In this document: positions 18,912-29,634 of the stretch, one piece after another | Layout: every line of letters begins with the position of its first letter | Position numbering within the stretch: position 1 is the stretch's first letter | Assembly: GCA_017994935.1 (NCBI GenBank) | Contig: JAGOJU010000006.1 | Span: forward strand, 52,970-116,969 | Reading direction: 5' to 3' | DNA from: Opitutaceae bacterium | GTDB taxonomy: Bacteria > Verrucomicrobiota > Verrucomicrobiia > Opitutales > Opitutaceae | DNA length: 64,000 nucleotides | Translations under genes and position numbers: made by a program | The notes under the pieces: generated by a model | What the model saw: only the letters and a program-made list of their open reading frames with translations | What the model was told of the DNA's origin: nothing | The model's database searches: none

Positions 18912-21665
18912 ATGATAACCATCCTGACTCGTCGACTGCCACGCGGCTTCGCGCTGCTATTGGGAATTCCAGCCGCCCTCCTCGCCCAAGCCGCGCCCCC
19001 AACCGATTCGGATCCGGTAAAACTCGACACCTTCGTCGTGAATACCGGCAAGGATAGCGGCTACATCGCCATCGATTCCCTCGCCGGTGGCCGCATGTCC
19101 ACGCCTATCAAATTCACACCGTCGGCGATGTCGTCGCTCACCCGCACCTTTCTCGACGATGTCGGTATCGAGGATATCCGCGATTCGCTCCAGTGGACGC
19201 TCAACGTTGTGCCCTCGGACCTCAACGCAGGCAAGTCCACGCCGTTCAATGATTGGGATTACAATTTCCGCGGAGCAGGCCAGTCGCTTCAGGGCGGTGC
19301 GGGACCAACCCGCAACTATTTCACCTTCTACCAGACGGCCGATACCTACAATGTCGAGCGGGTCGAATTCGACCGTGGTCCAAACTCGATTCTATTTGGC
19401 GTCGGCACTGTCGGCGGCGTGCTCAGCACCTACACGAAGCAGCCACGGGTCAACAAGGACTTCATCACCACAAAATTCATCACCGATAGCGAAGGCAGTC
19501 TCCGTTTCGAGGGCGATATCAACCACCGGTTTTCAGACCACTTTGCCGCACGCCTCAACCTCCTCGCAAACGAGCACCATGGCTGGCGCGACTTCGACAT
19601 CGACAAGCAGCGCGCCATCGATCTCGCCCTGCTCTACAAACTGGGCGACAACACCGAGATTCGCCTCGATACCGAATACAGTGAAGCCAAACGAAGCATT
19701 GTTCGAAGCACAGCTCCAGAAGGTGTGACTCGCTGGGACGGAACCACCGTCGCCACATGGGGCTCAGTCCCAACCACCGGTGTGGGCACTTCGCTCGCAC
19801 GCATGGATGGAGGCGCGACCTACCTTGTCTGGATCCCCGGACAACCCGCTCTCGGTCTGCAGAACTGGAACGTCGGCTACCGCTCGAATGGCATCTTCCT
19901 CCCCATGGCGCCCGAAGCCGGCTGGTACCCCTCCACCATGACCAACGGATCGCTCACTATCGATGGAAGCAAGATTCCCGTCATGCCCAGCCGGGATTTC
20001 ACCATTTCCCCAAAGGATGCGATCTACAGGCCCAAATACCGCACCGCCACGCTCTGGTTCACTCATCGTTTCTCGCCCAACCTGGAAGCCGCCATAACGG
20101 GCTATCACTATCAGGATAGCCGGGACTCGCGGAACTACGAGGGAGTCGGCTTCCAGGCCGTCGACGTCAACCGACAGCTGCCAACTGGCCAGCCCAATCC
20201 GAACTTCGGCAAAAAATACGGGGACTTCTTCCTTTCCCAACAGAACCAGGATCGCGGCGTCGATGAAATCCGTGCGCAGCTTACCTACAAACTGGAAGGC
20301 TCTCTTTTTGGACAGGCCTACCGTCAGACAATCAGCGTTTCTGCCGGCCATCAGGAGATCACTTGGAGTGCCCGGCAATTCAACGCCCAGGTGCTCAATA
20401 GCGGCATTTCCAACCCTGGCCTAAACCTGGTCCGCACACGCATCTACGAAGACGATACCCATCCCACCATCAACCTGCCATCGACCATCAATGGCGCCCA
20501 GGTGGGTTATGTCTCGTGGCCCACCCATTGGTTCGACTTCGACGAGGACTATACGCTGCGCCACATCGCCGCGTTCTCCCACATTCGTATGCTCGATGAC
20601 AAACTCAGCGTTCTGGTCGGCGCTCGCCACGACTCATACGATCATTTCAAGCAGGAGGTCATCAGCCGCACGGTGGGCGGCCCCCTTGCAAGCGTGAGCG
20701 ACGGCGCAAGCGGTACGACGTATTCTGCGGGAGCAATCTATTACCTAGGTCCCATCGGCTTCTTCGCGAACCATTCCAAGAACTTCGACCCCATCGGCCC
20801 AGGCAAGAACCCCAGCCTCTCCGGTCAACCATTTGGTCCTTCAACCGGCATGGGTTACGATGTTGGCATCCGGCTCTCAACCAAGGATGGCAAGTACTAC
20901 GCCACCGCGGGCTACTACGATTCGAAGTCGCGCGACCGCATCACCGGCGCCAAGATCGGATTCGGCAACATCTGGGCGCAGTACTTCGACGCACGGGGAG
21001 AGGCACGCGACACCGTCAAGACGACGCTCGCCTATGACGACACCGAAGCCGTACATCTCACCGGCTACGAATTCGAAATCACAGCCAACCCCACCCGGAA
21101 TCTCCGCCTCCAAGCCAGCTTCGGCCTGCCTGAGGCCGAGTACACCGAAGCACTCCCAGGCCAGCGCACCTATTACGCAGAGAACTATTCCGCCTGGAAT
21201 GCCGCCGCCAGCCTGGGCAATGCCGCCGCCACGAATCTTCGCAATGCGCTTACCAACGCTCAGGTTCTGCTCGACACCAACTTCCAGGGCCGACCCCGCA
21301 CAGGCGTTGTCGACTACACGGCCAATATTTTCGCCAACTACAGTTTCCGAGACGGCGGACTCCAGGGCTTCTCAATTGGCGCGGGGTTGGCACGGACCGG
21401 GCGGCAATACATCAGCCTCATCCGCAATGAGCAGTACTTCCGTGACGCCAGAAACACCACCACCCTCGCTCTCGCGTACGAGACCAAAATCGGCAGGACA
21501 GACGCTCGCTTTGCAGTCAATATCGGCAACGTCCTGGGAAATGATGATCCGATGATCTACAGTTACGACGGGGGCTGGCGCGATACAAACGGCAAGGCCA
21601 TTCCCAACGGGTTCACCCTGCCAAATCCCCGCATTTTCAAGTTCAGTGCCCAATTCACCTTCTAA
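18912..21665 (+). CDS. TonB-dependent receptor
   Basis: A 917-aa outer-membrane transporter. The signal peptide ends near LLAQA, a TonB-box-like stretch VKLDTFVVNT follows, then the plug domain with ERVEFDRGPNSILFGVGTVG, then a 22-strand barrel ending in FKFSAQFTF with terminal Phe. It moves a ligand, here probably a glucan fragment given the GH144-like gene 44 bases upstream. The ATG at 18912 gives the signal peptide; a GTG at 18864 overlapping the previous stop would add 16 polar residues. It lacks the SPFEV motif found in the second receptor of this window. Confidence 0.93.
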   Translation: MITILTRRLPRGFALLLGIPAALLAQAAPPTDSDPVKLDTFVVNTGKDSGYIAIDSLAGGRMSTPIKFTPSAMSSLTRTFLDDVGIEDIRDSLQWTLNVVPSDLNAGKSTPFNDWDYNFRGAGQSLQGGAGPTRNYFTFYQTADTYNVERVEFDRGPNSILFGVGTVGGVLSTYTKQPRVNKDFITTKFITDSEGSLRFEGDINHRFSDHFAARLNLLANEHHGWRDFDIDKQRAIDLALLYKLGDNTEIRLDTEYSEAKRSIVRSTAPEGVTRWDGTTVATWGSVPTTGVGTSLARMDGGATYLVWIPGQPALGLQNWNVGYRSNGIFLPMAPEAGWYPSTMTNGSLTIDGSKIPVMPSRDFTISPKDAIYRPKYRTATLWFTHRFSPNLEAAITGYHYQDSRDSRNYEGVGFQAVDVNRQLPTGQPNPNFGKKYGDFFLSQQNQDRGVDEIRAQLTYKLEGSLFGQAYRQTISVSAGHQEITWSARQFNAQVLNSGISNPGLNLVRTRIYEDDTHPTINLPSTINGAQVGYVSWPTHWFDFDEDYTLRHIAAFSHIRMLDDKLSVLVGARHDSYDHFKQEVISRTVGGPLASVSDGASGTTYSAGAIYYLGPIGFFANHSKNFDPIGPGKNPSLSGQPFGPSTGMGYDVGIRLSTKDGKYYATAGYYDSKSRDRITGAKIGFGNIWAQYFDARGEARDTVKTTLAYDDTEAVHLTGYEFEITANPTRNLRLQASFGLPEAEYTEALPGQRTYYAENYSAWNAAASLGNAAATNLRNALTNAQVLLDTNFQGRPRTGVVDYTANIFANYSFRDGGLQGFSIGAGLARTGRQYISLIRNEQYFRDARNTTTLALAYETKIGRTDARFAVNIGNVLGNDDPMIYSYDGGWRDTNGKAIPNGFTLPNPRIFKFSAQFTF

Positions 21666-21725
21666 TCCTGGATTCGCCAATCCGGCCAATCGATCTCAAG
21701 TCCGCGACAGTTTGTTCCGCTCCTC

Positions 21726-21755
21726 AATCCCACGGCGCCCGGCTGCCGTGGGGTT
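21726..21755 (+). terminator. Stem-loop after the TonB receptor
   Basis: CCCACGGC pairs with GCCGTGGG around an 8-base loop; a G-T wobble and AA/TT extend the stem to 11 bp. It lies 60 bases past the receptor stop. There is no T run, so the termination mode is uncertain. Confidence 0.5.
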
Positions 21756-21890
21756 GGCGCAATTCCGGCGACTCGCGCTTGCACGTCAATCAACGGATAT
21801 CGGAGCTTGAGGATCGGGGCCGCTCGTAGGCCAGCGGAGGCGGAGGCGTGCATCTTCGGCAGCAATGAGTGCCCGGGCCGCGCATGATGC

Positions 21891-21921
21891 AAAAAAAGGC
21901 CGGCTCCTTGCGGAACCGGCC
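21891..21921 (-). terminator. Intrinsic terminator of the dnaK-groESL run
   Basis: On the minus strand GGCCGGTTCC, a GCAA tetraloop and GGAGCCGGCC form a 10-bp stem with one G-U pair, directly followed by seven Ts. It starts 49 bases after the groEL stop and is the best intrinsic terminator in the window. Confidence 0.93.
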
Positions 21922-21970
21922 CTGCCTAGCGAAGACGGGCGCACAGCACCCGTGCTTACGCAGTAGAAGC

Positions 21971-23608
<1,638 letters not shown>

Positions 23609-23653
23609 GATAGAGTTTGTTTGTTACTTGATTGCTGACGTTTGAAGCGGACC

Positions 23654-23950
23654 TCAGGCGATGACGCCGAGGATGTCGTCCTCGCGGACGATCGTGAACT
23701 TTTCGTTCTCGATCTTCACTTCGGTGCCGCCGTATTTGCTGATCAGGACCTTGTCGCCGACCTTCACTTCGAAAGCGACTGCATTGCCCTTTTCATCTTT
23801 CTTGCCCGTGCCGACAGCGATCACTTCGGCCTCCTGGGGCTTCTCCTTGGCAGAGTCCGGGATGATGATACCGCCGCGGACCTGCTCCTTTTCCTCGATG
23901 TGCTTTACCAGCACGCGATCGCCGATGGGCTTGATTTTGACTTTTGCCAT
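23654..23950 (-). CDS. groES: Co-chaperonin GroES
   Basis: A 98-aa lid of the GroEL chamber. It starts [20 protein letters not shown], has the mobile loop around [17 protein letters not shown] and ends in EDDILGVIA, all typical. The ATG at 23950 is the family start. It sits between dnaK (103 bases upstream) and groEL. Confidence 0.98.
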   Translation of the reverse strand: MAKVKIKPIGDRVLVKHIEEKEQVRGGIIIPDSAKEKPQEAEVIAVGTGKKDEKGNAVAFEVKVGDKVLISKYGGTEVKIENEKFTIVREDDILGVIA

Positions 23951-23996
23951 ATGGATTATCTTGGGATGGATTGTGTGTATTCGAGCGAGGAGCGTC

Positions 23997-24021
23997 GGTC
24001 GCGGTGCTTCGCACCACGACC
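23997..24021. other. Hairpin between dnaK and groES
   Basis: GGTCG and GGTGC pair with GCACC and CGACC around a 3-base loop with one internal mismatch. No T run follows on the minus strand, so it may act as an mRNA processing or partial termination site separating dnaK from groESL expression. No CIRCE sequence (TTAGCACTC...GAGTGCTAA) was found here. Confidence 0.45.
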
Positions 24022-24049
24022 CGCGCACGCCCGCATCAGAAAGTTCGGT

Positions 24050-25999
24050 TTATTTCTTGTCCTCGTCGACGACCTCGAAGTCGGCATCGACGACGTTGGC
24101 CTTCTTTTCCGTCTTCTTGCCGTCGTCAGCCGACGCGGCGCCAGCGGCGCCTGCTGAAGCAGCCTGAGCGGCATCCGCGCCTGGCGCGGCACCTGCGGCA
24201 GCCGCAGCGGCATAGAATTCGGCGCCCAGCTTTGTGAGATTCTCCGTGGCGGCCTTCATCTTGTCGCCATCCTCGGATTCAAGGGCCTTCCTGGCTTCCG
24301 CGATGGCTGCCTCGATCGCCGCCTTCTTGTCGGCAGGGACTTTGTCGCCCGCATCCTTCAGGGCCTTTTCAAGCTGGTAGGTGGCGCTGTCGAGCTGGTT
24401 CCTCGTTTCGACCGCCTCCTTGCGCTTGCGATCGGACTCGGCGTTGAGTTCCGCTTCCTTGGTCATGCGCTCGACCTCCTCCTTGGAAAGGCCGGAGGAA
24501 CCCTGGATGGTGATCTTCTGGTCCTTGCCCGTGCCAAGGTCTTTGGCGGAGACATGGAGAATGCCGTTGGCGTCGATGTCGAATGTCACCTCGATCTGCG
24601 GGACTCCGCGCGGCGCCGGCGGAATGCCATCAAGCCGGAAGGTGCCAAGCGTCTTGTTGTCGCGCGACATCGGACGTTCGCCCTGCAACACGACGATCTC
24701 CACCGAAGGCTGGCTGTCGGAATACGTCGAGAACACCTGCGTCTTCTTGGACGGAATCGTGGTGTTGCGGGAAATCATCGCAGTCGACACACCGCCCGCC
24801 GTTTCGATGCCGAGCGTGAGCGGAGTGACATCGAGCAGGAGGACATCACGCACATCACCCTTGAGCACTCCGCCCTGGATGGCGGCGCCGACGGCGACGA
24901 CCTCATCGGGATTGACGCCTTGATGCGGCGGTTTTCCGCCGAGCTGGCGCGCAATCTCCACGACCTTCGGCATGCGGGTCATGCCACCGACCAGAACGAG
25001 CTCATCGATCTTGTCGGTAGCGAGATCCGCATCCTTGAGGCAGCTCTTGAAGGGAGGGAGGCAGCGTTGAAAAAGCTGGTCGCAGATCTGCTCCATCTTG
25101 GAGCGGCTGAGGGAAACGGTGAGATGCTTCGGACCGGTCGCATCCGCGGTGATGAAGGGGAGATTGATGTCGTAGCTCTGCGTCGAGGACAGGGCGATCT
25201 TCGCCTTCTCCGCCTCTTCCTTCAGACGCTGAAGCGCCATCGGATCCTTGCGCAGGTCGATGCCGTTTTCCTTCTGGAAGGTCTCAACCAGCCAGGAAAT
25301 CAGGGCTTCGTCCCAGTTGTCGCCGCCAAGATGGGTGTCGCCATTCGTGGCCTTGACCTCGAACACTCCGTCGCCGATTTCGAGAATCGACACATCGAAC
25401 GTGCCACCGCCCAGGTCGAACACGGCGATCTTTTCGTCCTTTTTCTTGTCGAGCCCGTAGGCAAGCGATGCAGCCGTCGGCTCGTTGATGATGCGCAGCA
25501 CCTCGAGGCCGGCAATCTTGCCGGCATCCTTCGTGGCCTGACGCTGGGAGTCGTTGAAATAGGCGGGCACGGTGATGACCGCCTGGGTGACTTTTTCACC
25601 GAGATAGGCTTCGGCATCGGCCTTCATCTTGCCGAGCACAAATGCGGAAATCTGCTGCGGAGCAAACTGCTCCACCTTGTCGCCCACCTGCACCTCGATG
25701 TAGGCGTCGCTGTTTTTCCCCTCAACAACCTTGAACGGAAAATTCCTCGACTCCTCGCGCGTTTCGGAAAACTTGCGACCGATCAGACGTTTGGAGGAGA
25801 AAATCGTGTTCTTCGGATTGGTGACGGCCTGGCGCTTGGCCGCCTGCCCCACCAGACGCTCACCCGTTTTCGTGAATGCCACCACGGACGGCGTGGTACG
25901 GGCACCTTCGGCGTTTGGAATGACCACGGGCTCCCCGCCTTCCATCACGGCCATACAGGAGTTGGTGGTTCCCAGATCGATACCTAAAATTCGGCTCAT
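24050..25999 (-). CDS. dnaK: Chaperone DnaK (Hsp70)
   Basis: A 649-aa Hsp70. The ATPase domain begins [20 protein letters not shown] and carries [20 protein letters not shown] and [12 protein letters not shown]; the substrate-binding domain starts after [20 protein letters not shown] helical lid and an Ala/Gly-rich linker end in [12 protein letters not shown], the acidic tail that contacts J-proteins. All regions are complete. Unusually, groES-groEL follow directly and grpE/dnaJ are not next to it in the window. Confidence 0.98.
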   Translation of the reverse strand: MSRILGIDLGTTNSCMAVMEGGEPVVIPNAEGARTTPSVVAFTKTGERLVGQAAKRQAVTNPKNTIFSSKRLIGRKFSETREESRNFPFKVVEGKNSDAYIEVQVGDKVEQFAPQQISAFVLGKMKADAEAYLGEKVTQAVITVPAYFNDSQRQATKDAGKIAGLEVLRIINEPTAASLAYGLDKKKDEKIAVFDLGGGTFDVSILEIGDGVFEVKATNGDTHLGGDNWDEALISWLVETFQKENGIDLRKDPMALQRLKEEAEKAKIALSSTQSYDINLPFITADATGPKHLTVSLSRSKMEQICDQLFQRCLPPFKSCLKDADLATDKIDELVLVGGMTRMPKVVEIARQLGGKPPHQGVNPDEVVAVGAAIQGGVLKGDVRDVLLLDVTPLTLGIETAGGVSTAMISRNTTIPSKKTQVFSTYSDSQPSVEIVVLQGERPMSRDNKTLGTFRLDGIPPAPRGVPQIEVTFDIDANGILHVSAKDLGTGKDQKITIQGSSGLSKEEVERMTKEAELNAESDRKRKEAVETRNQLDSATYQLEKALKDAGDKVPADKKAAIEAAIAEARKALESEDGDKMKAATENLTKLGAEFYAAAAAAGAAPGADAAQAASAGAAGAASADDGKKTEKKANVVDADFEVVDEDKK

Positions 26000-26039
26000 G
26001 CCGGTTCTTGAGCAATGCCCGTTCCCAAGATCGATCGCT

Positions 26040-26070
26040 TTAGTTAAGGGACTGGTAATCAGTTTACTAA
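26040..26070. promoter_or_regulatory. Interrupted inverted repeat upstream of dnaK
   Basis: TTAGT...ACTG is mirrored by CAGT...ACTAA around GTAAT, in an AT-rich patch 41-71 bases before the dnaK start. It overlaps the place where the dnaK promoter should lie and could be a repressor site or chance. No sigma-32 or CIRCE match was seen. Confidence 0.3.
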
Positions 26071-26154
26071 AAAATTGTTCCCGCGGTTGTTTGCCTAGCG
26101 ATGGTGCTGCAAACGTGTCAGTTAGTCACAGCGTGAGACATCCCCGTGGGTTGT

Positions 26155-26174
26155 CCTGTGCCGAGGCGCACAGG
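26155..26174. other. 7-bp hairpin between dnaK and the Lon-domain gene
   Basis: CCTGTGC pairs with GCACAGG around CGAGGC, 52 bases before the plus-strand start at 26226. It may shape the 5' leader of that gene; nothing more can be said. Confidence 0.35.
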
Positions 26175-26225
26175 TGGGACACCTTGCGCAATCCAGTCAA
26201 ATGAGGTATCAATCCCACCAGCTCC

Positions 26226-26903
26226 ATGGAGGCTGAAATTCTGGTACCGGATGAGATCGCCGTAATGGCATTGAAGGATGTCGCCTTTTTTCCTCAGGCC
26301 CTCCTTCCCCTTCGCATTTTCGAGGAACGTTACCGCCTGATGCTGAAGGAAGTACTGAAAAGCCATAGGCTTTTTGCGGTGGCGGGCATCAATCCGCAGG
26401 ACACTTCGGGCGAGTCTGAACCCCTTCACAAAGTGGCAACCGTCGGAATTGTCCGTGGCTGCAGGGAAACCGAGGATGGCATCTCCAACCTGCTTCTCCA
26501 AGGTATCTGCCGCATCGAAATCGTCGAAACGACCCAGCACCAACCGTTCCGGCGGATCCGGATCAGGCCGCTCGCGAGCACACCGGGGGCGGATCCGGAT
26601 GCAAACAGGCGCCTACGTGTCCGGGTCGGGCGCCTGCTCTCGATCCGCCAGCACTTGAACGGTGAACCCAATACCGATCTGGCCCAACTTTTGAAGGCGA
26701 TCAACGATCCGGAAGTCTTTGTGGATCTCGCGTCCTTCAACTATTGCGAGAACCCAAAGGTCAAACAGGCGCTGCTGGAGACGCTCGACGTGAATCAACG
26801 CCTCGAGCTTTTCTCACGGCTGATGCATCACGATATCGCCTCCATCAAGTTCCGCAAACGCCTGCAAGGCAGCCTCCCGGACGAGGCCATCGGCAACAAC
26901 TGA
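26226..26903 (+). CDS. Lon N-terminal (substrate-binding) domain protein
   Basis: A 225-aa protein made only of the N-terminal PUA-like domain of Lon proteases (Pfam LON_substr_bdg), with no AAA or protease part. The opening block VMALKDVAFFPQALLPLRIFEERYRLML is diagnostic; VGIVRGCRETEDGISNLLLQGICRIEI forms the second half of the barrel and the C-terminal ~90 residues are helical. Stand-alone copies are common and their role is unknown; a protein-quality function would suit its position divergent from dnaK. The gene looks intact. Confidence 0.88.
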   Translation: MEAEILVPDEIAVMALKDVAFFPQALLPLRIFEERYRLMLKEVLKSHRLFAVAGINPQDTSGESEPLHKVATVGIVRGCRETEDGISNLLLQGICRIEIVETTQHQPFRRIRIRPLASTPGADPDANRRLRVRVGRLLSIRQHLNGEPNTDLAQLLKAINDPEVFVDLASFNYCENPKVKQALLETLDVNQRLELFSRLMHHDIASIKFRKRLQGSLPDEAIGNN

Positions 26904-26960
26904 CCGGCAAATTGCGCCAAGGCTGCAATCCGGCCTGAAGGCGGTGCCGAGGGAGGTGGA

Positions 26961-26988
26961 GAGGTCGGCAGTCAGGAGTCAGAGGTCA
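26961..26988. repeat. Four 7-bp degenerate tandem repeats
   Basis: Four consecutive 7-mers GAGGTCG, GCAGTCA, GGAGTCA, GAGGTCA follow the pattern G-N-R-GTC-R. They lie between the Lon-domain gene and tRNA-Thr, about 40 bases past the tRNA 3' end. Confidence 0.6.
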
Positions 26989-27027
26989 CGGAAGGCCAAG
27001 CTTCCAGTCTATTACTCCGCTTGAAGC

Positions 27028-27102
27028 TGGAGCCGATGGTCGGGATTGAACCGACGACCCACGCTTTACGAAAGCGTTGCTCTACCACTGAGCTACATCG
27101 GC
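27028..27102 (-). tRNA. tRNA-Thr (anticodon CGT)
   Basis: Reading the minus strand, the 7-bp acceptor stem (GCCGATG / CATCGGC) closes a complete cloverleaf. The D arm is GCTC...GAGC; the anticodon arm ACGCT...AGCGT holds loop TTCGTAA with anticodon CGT; a 5-base variable loop and T arm GTCGG...CCGAC with TTCAATC follow. The discriminator is T and CCA is encoded, 75 bases in total. It reads ACG codons. A weak promoter-like pair (TTGCCC, 18 bases, TAATAC) lies about 40-70 bases upstream. Confidence 0.97.
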
Positions 27103-27585
27103 CAGACAGGTCCAGCCACCCGTCAGAAAACGGGCAACGGGTATTAGGTGCCCGCACGCACGCCGGGCAAGCAATTTCGTCGGCCCGCGCCTCGAAAGCG
27201 GAAGGCGGTAGCGCCGATCCTTTGCCCCGTGAGTACAGACAGTCGTTCATTTCGGACATCAACTGTCAAGAGTCCCGCAATCGGTCTACGGGAACCGCCG
27301 AATCCATGGCCTCAGACTGTGAATTCCGGTCGTGAGTGAACGGCACTCCCGTGGGGAGCGAACGGCCTCGAGATCGCACCAGGGATAGACGGCTGCTGCA
27401 AAACAGACGTATGCGATTGCGACGTGGAGGCATTCGGCACTTGAGGTCGGCAAGAAACTTCAGTCCAGATCCACAATTCTTGAAGAAATGGCGCAAAATC
27501 TGGCGTGAAACCTGACAATCTTCCGAAAGGCCACGCTCGCATTGCTTCCCGATTGCTGAACCCTCGGAACACCACCGTCCTTCAC
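27103..27585. other. Noncoding stretch between tRNA-Thr and queA
   Basis: About 400-480 bases without a recognisable gene. It should contain the tRNA promoter (minus) and the queA promoter (plus). Frames on both strands are short, Arg/Ser-rich and look like noise. Confidence 0.5.
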
Positions 27586-28680
27586 GTGACGCCATCGCTC
27601 GCAACCCACCTGTTTGACTACACGCTTCCAACGGAACTGATTGCGCAGACCCCCGCGGCGAAGCGGGATCAGTCGCGCCTGCTCGTTGTCGACCGGGTGC
27701 ACCGGACCGTCGCTCATCACGTCTTCTCAGATCTTCCGGAGTTTCTGCGCCCGGGGGATTGCCTGATACGCAACTCGGCCGCCGTTTTGCCCGCCCGGTT
27801 GTTTGCCAGGCGCGCGGGGGGTGGCGCCTGCGAATGTTTTCTCCTGCGTCCCACCACCGAGGAAAACACCTGGTGGTGCCTTCTCCGCCCCGGCAAAAAA
27901 CTGCCGGCAGGGGCCCATTTCGCCCGCGACGGAGGATTCACCGCCACCGTTCTCGAAAAGGACTCCGAGGGGTGCGCACGCGTCCATTTTTCAACCGAGG
28001 ACAACGAATCGATCGTCGCCACCGCGAACCGATTGGGTGCAGTGCCCCTGCCGCCGTACATCGAAAGGAAGGATCCCGAGGGTGACTCCCGCACCGCCGA
28101 CCTCGATCGCTACCAGACCGTCTACGCCCGTCATGATCAGCAGGTGGCTGTCGCCGCCCCCACGGCGGGACTGCATTTCACACCCGAACTCCTCACCGCC
28201 CTGCACAAGGCCGATGTGCTCACCCGCGATGTCATCCTGCATGTGGGACTCGGCACCTTCAAACCCATAGCCACCCCCACGGTACAGGAACATGCCATCC
28301 ATCGTGAGCGGTACGAAATGCCCCCGGAAACACAGGCGCTGCTTTGCAATCCTTCAACCGGACGCAGAATAGCTGTAGGCACGACCTCCGTGCGCTGCAT
28401 CGAGGACTTTCTGGACAAACATCCCGAGCCACCGCCACCGCCTCTCATGACCTTCTCGAGCGAGGCGTCACTCTTCATCTATCCACCACGAAACTTCCGC
28501 GGCGTGGACGCCCTCATCACCAATTTTCACCAGCCCTGCTCCACCCTCCTGTGCCTCGTCGCGGCATTCCTGTCTCCGGGTTCGACCGACGGCATCGCCT
28601 TCCTGCATGACATCTATCGTGACGCCATCGCTCGAAAATACCGGTTCCTGAGCTACGGGGATGCGATGCTCATCCTTTGA
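27586..28680 (+). CDS. queA: tRNA preQ1(34) S-adenosylmethionine ribosyltransferase-isomerase
   Basis: Transfers the ribosyl part of S-adenosylmethionine to preQ1 in tRNA to form epoxyqueuosine. Family blocks are THLFDYTLPTELIAQTP, RDQSRLLVVDR, DCLIRNSAAVLPARLF, VAAPTAGLHFTPELL, ILHVGLGTFKPI, VGTTSVRCIED, TNFHQPCSTLLCLVAAF and YGDAMLIL at the end. The GTG at 27586 gives 364 residues and puts the first conserved block close to the N-terminus; an earlier in-frame GTG at 27505 would add 27 unconserved residues. No other queuosine gene is in the window. Confidence 0.95.
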   Translation: MTPSLATHLFDYTLPTELIAQTPAAKRDQSRLLVVDRVHRTVAHHVFSDLPEFLRPGDCLIRNSAAVLPARLFARRAGGGACECFLLRPTTEENTWWCLLRPGKKLPAGAHFARDGGFTATVLEKDSEGCARVHFSTEDNESIVATANRLGAVPLPPYIERKDPEGDSRTADLDRYQTVYARHDQQVAVAAPTAGLHFTPELLTALHKADVLTRDVILHVGLGTFKPIATPTVQEHAIHRERYEMPPETQALLCNPSTGRRIAVGTTSVRCIEDFLDKHPEPPPPPLMTFSSEASLFIYPPRNFRGVDALITNFHQPCSTLLCLVAAFLSPGSTDGIAFLHDIYRDAIARKYRFLSYGDAMLIL

Positions 28681-28682
28681 GC

Positions 28683-28697
28683 GGGCATGCCATGCCC
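28683..28697. terminator. Small hairpin between convergent queA and SDR
   Basis: GGGCAT pairs with ATGCCC around GCC, two bases after the queA stop and 24 from the end of the opposing SDR gene. It is a candidate bidirectional terminator without a T run. Confidence 0.4.
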
Positions 28698-28720
28698 CGT
28701 GTCGGACCTCGCTCCAGTCC

Positions 28721-29482
28721 TCAGCGCAGCAACGTGCTGCCGCCATCGATGTCGTAGGCGGATCCCGTGATGAAAGAGGCCTCCGGAGAACACAGGTAGG
28801 CCGCGAGCCCGGCGACTTCATGCGGCTCACCCATCCGCCCGATGGGCTGGGCGGCGGCGAGTTTGGCAAACATCTCCTCCTCGCGGCCGGGATAATTCTT
28901 CGCAAGAAATCCGTCGACAAACGGTGTATGCACGCGCGCCGGGCAGATGCAGTTGCACCGAATGCCCTGTCCTATGAAATCGCGGGCGACGGAAAGGGTC
29001 ATGGTGAGCACGGCCCCCTTGGTCATGCTGTAGGCAAAACGGTCGGCGAGCCCGACCTTTGAAGCAATCGACGCCAGGTTGAGAACCACCCCGCCCTTGC
29101 GCTCGATCAACTTCGGCAATCCAAAATGAAGGCAGTGATAGACGCCCCGGATGTTCACAGCATAGAGACGGTCCAGATCCTGGGGTGTCGTCGTCAGTGC
29201 ATTGCCGATGTGCGCAATGCCCGCGTTGTTGACAAGGATGTCGAGCGTGGGGATCTGCGAGAATGTCGCGCGCACTGATTCCGTATCCGATACATCACAC
29301 GCAATCGCCCGGGCACTGCCGCCCTTCAAACAGATCTCCCGCGCAACCTCATCGGCAGCGTCACGATTGAAATCAAGGAGCGTCACATCGGCACCGTCCG
29401 ATGCGAACCGTTCGACGATGGCGCGACCAATTCCGGAACCGGCTCCGGTCACGGCCGCATGAAGGGTCTTGAGGCGGGACAT
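28721..29482 (-). CDS. Short-chain dehydrogenase/reductase
   Basis: A 253-aa classical SDR. NAD(P) binding is by VTGAGSGIGRAIVERF with the acidic LLDFNRD at the end of strand 2, which favours NAD(H). NNAGIAHIG and the catalytic pair in YSMTKGAVL with the upstream Ser (LNLASIASKVG) are present, and it ends in GSAYDIDGGSTLLR. Such enzymes near glycan genes often oxidise sugars such as L-fucose or L-rhamnose derivatives, but the substrate is not readable. It is divergent from the large glycosidase-like gene with 152 bases between them. Confidence 0.93.
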   Translation of the reverse strand: MSRLKTLHAAVTGAGSGIGRAIVERFASDGADVTLLDFNRDAADEVAREICLKGGSARAIACDVSDTESVRATFSQIPTLDILVNNAGIAHIGNALTTTPQDLDRLYAVNIRGVYHCLHFGLPKLIERKGGVVLNLASIASKVGLADRFAYSMTKGAVLTMTLSVARDFIGQGIRCNCICPARVHTPFVDGFLAKNYPGREEEMFAKLAAAQPIGRMGEPHEVAGLAAYLCSPEASFITGSAYDIDGGSTLLR

Positions 29483-29634
29483 CGACGCAAAGAAACAGCC
29501 TCAAGGGGCATGCGTCACTTTCAATCTCACGCCATCTTCGCAATGCAGTTCTTGGGAATTTTTTGTGCTGCGTGGCCGGGGCGTTGTTTTGCAGTTGCCA
29601 AACCCCCAAAGGAGCATTTCCGCGTGGGGAACAT

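Noticed and set aside
23951..24049. CIRCE element before groES
   Set aside because: No TTAGCACTC / GAGTGCTAA pair is present; only an unrelated GC hairpin was found.
24554..25987. 477-codon open frame antisense to dnaK
   Set aside because: Same reason: a complete, canonical DnaK is encoded on the other strand and the antisense product has low-complexity charge runs.
27264..27269. Perfect TTGACA on the minus strand as the tRNA-Thr promoter
   Set aside because: It is about 160 bases from the tRNA and has no -10-like hexamer 16-18 bases downstream.
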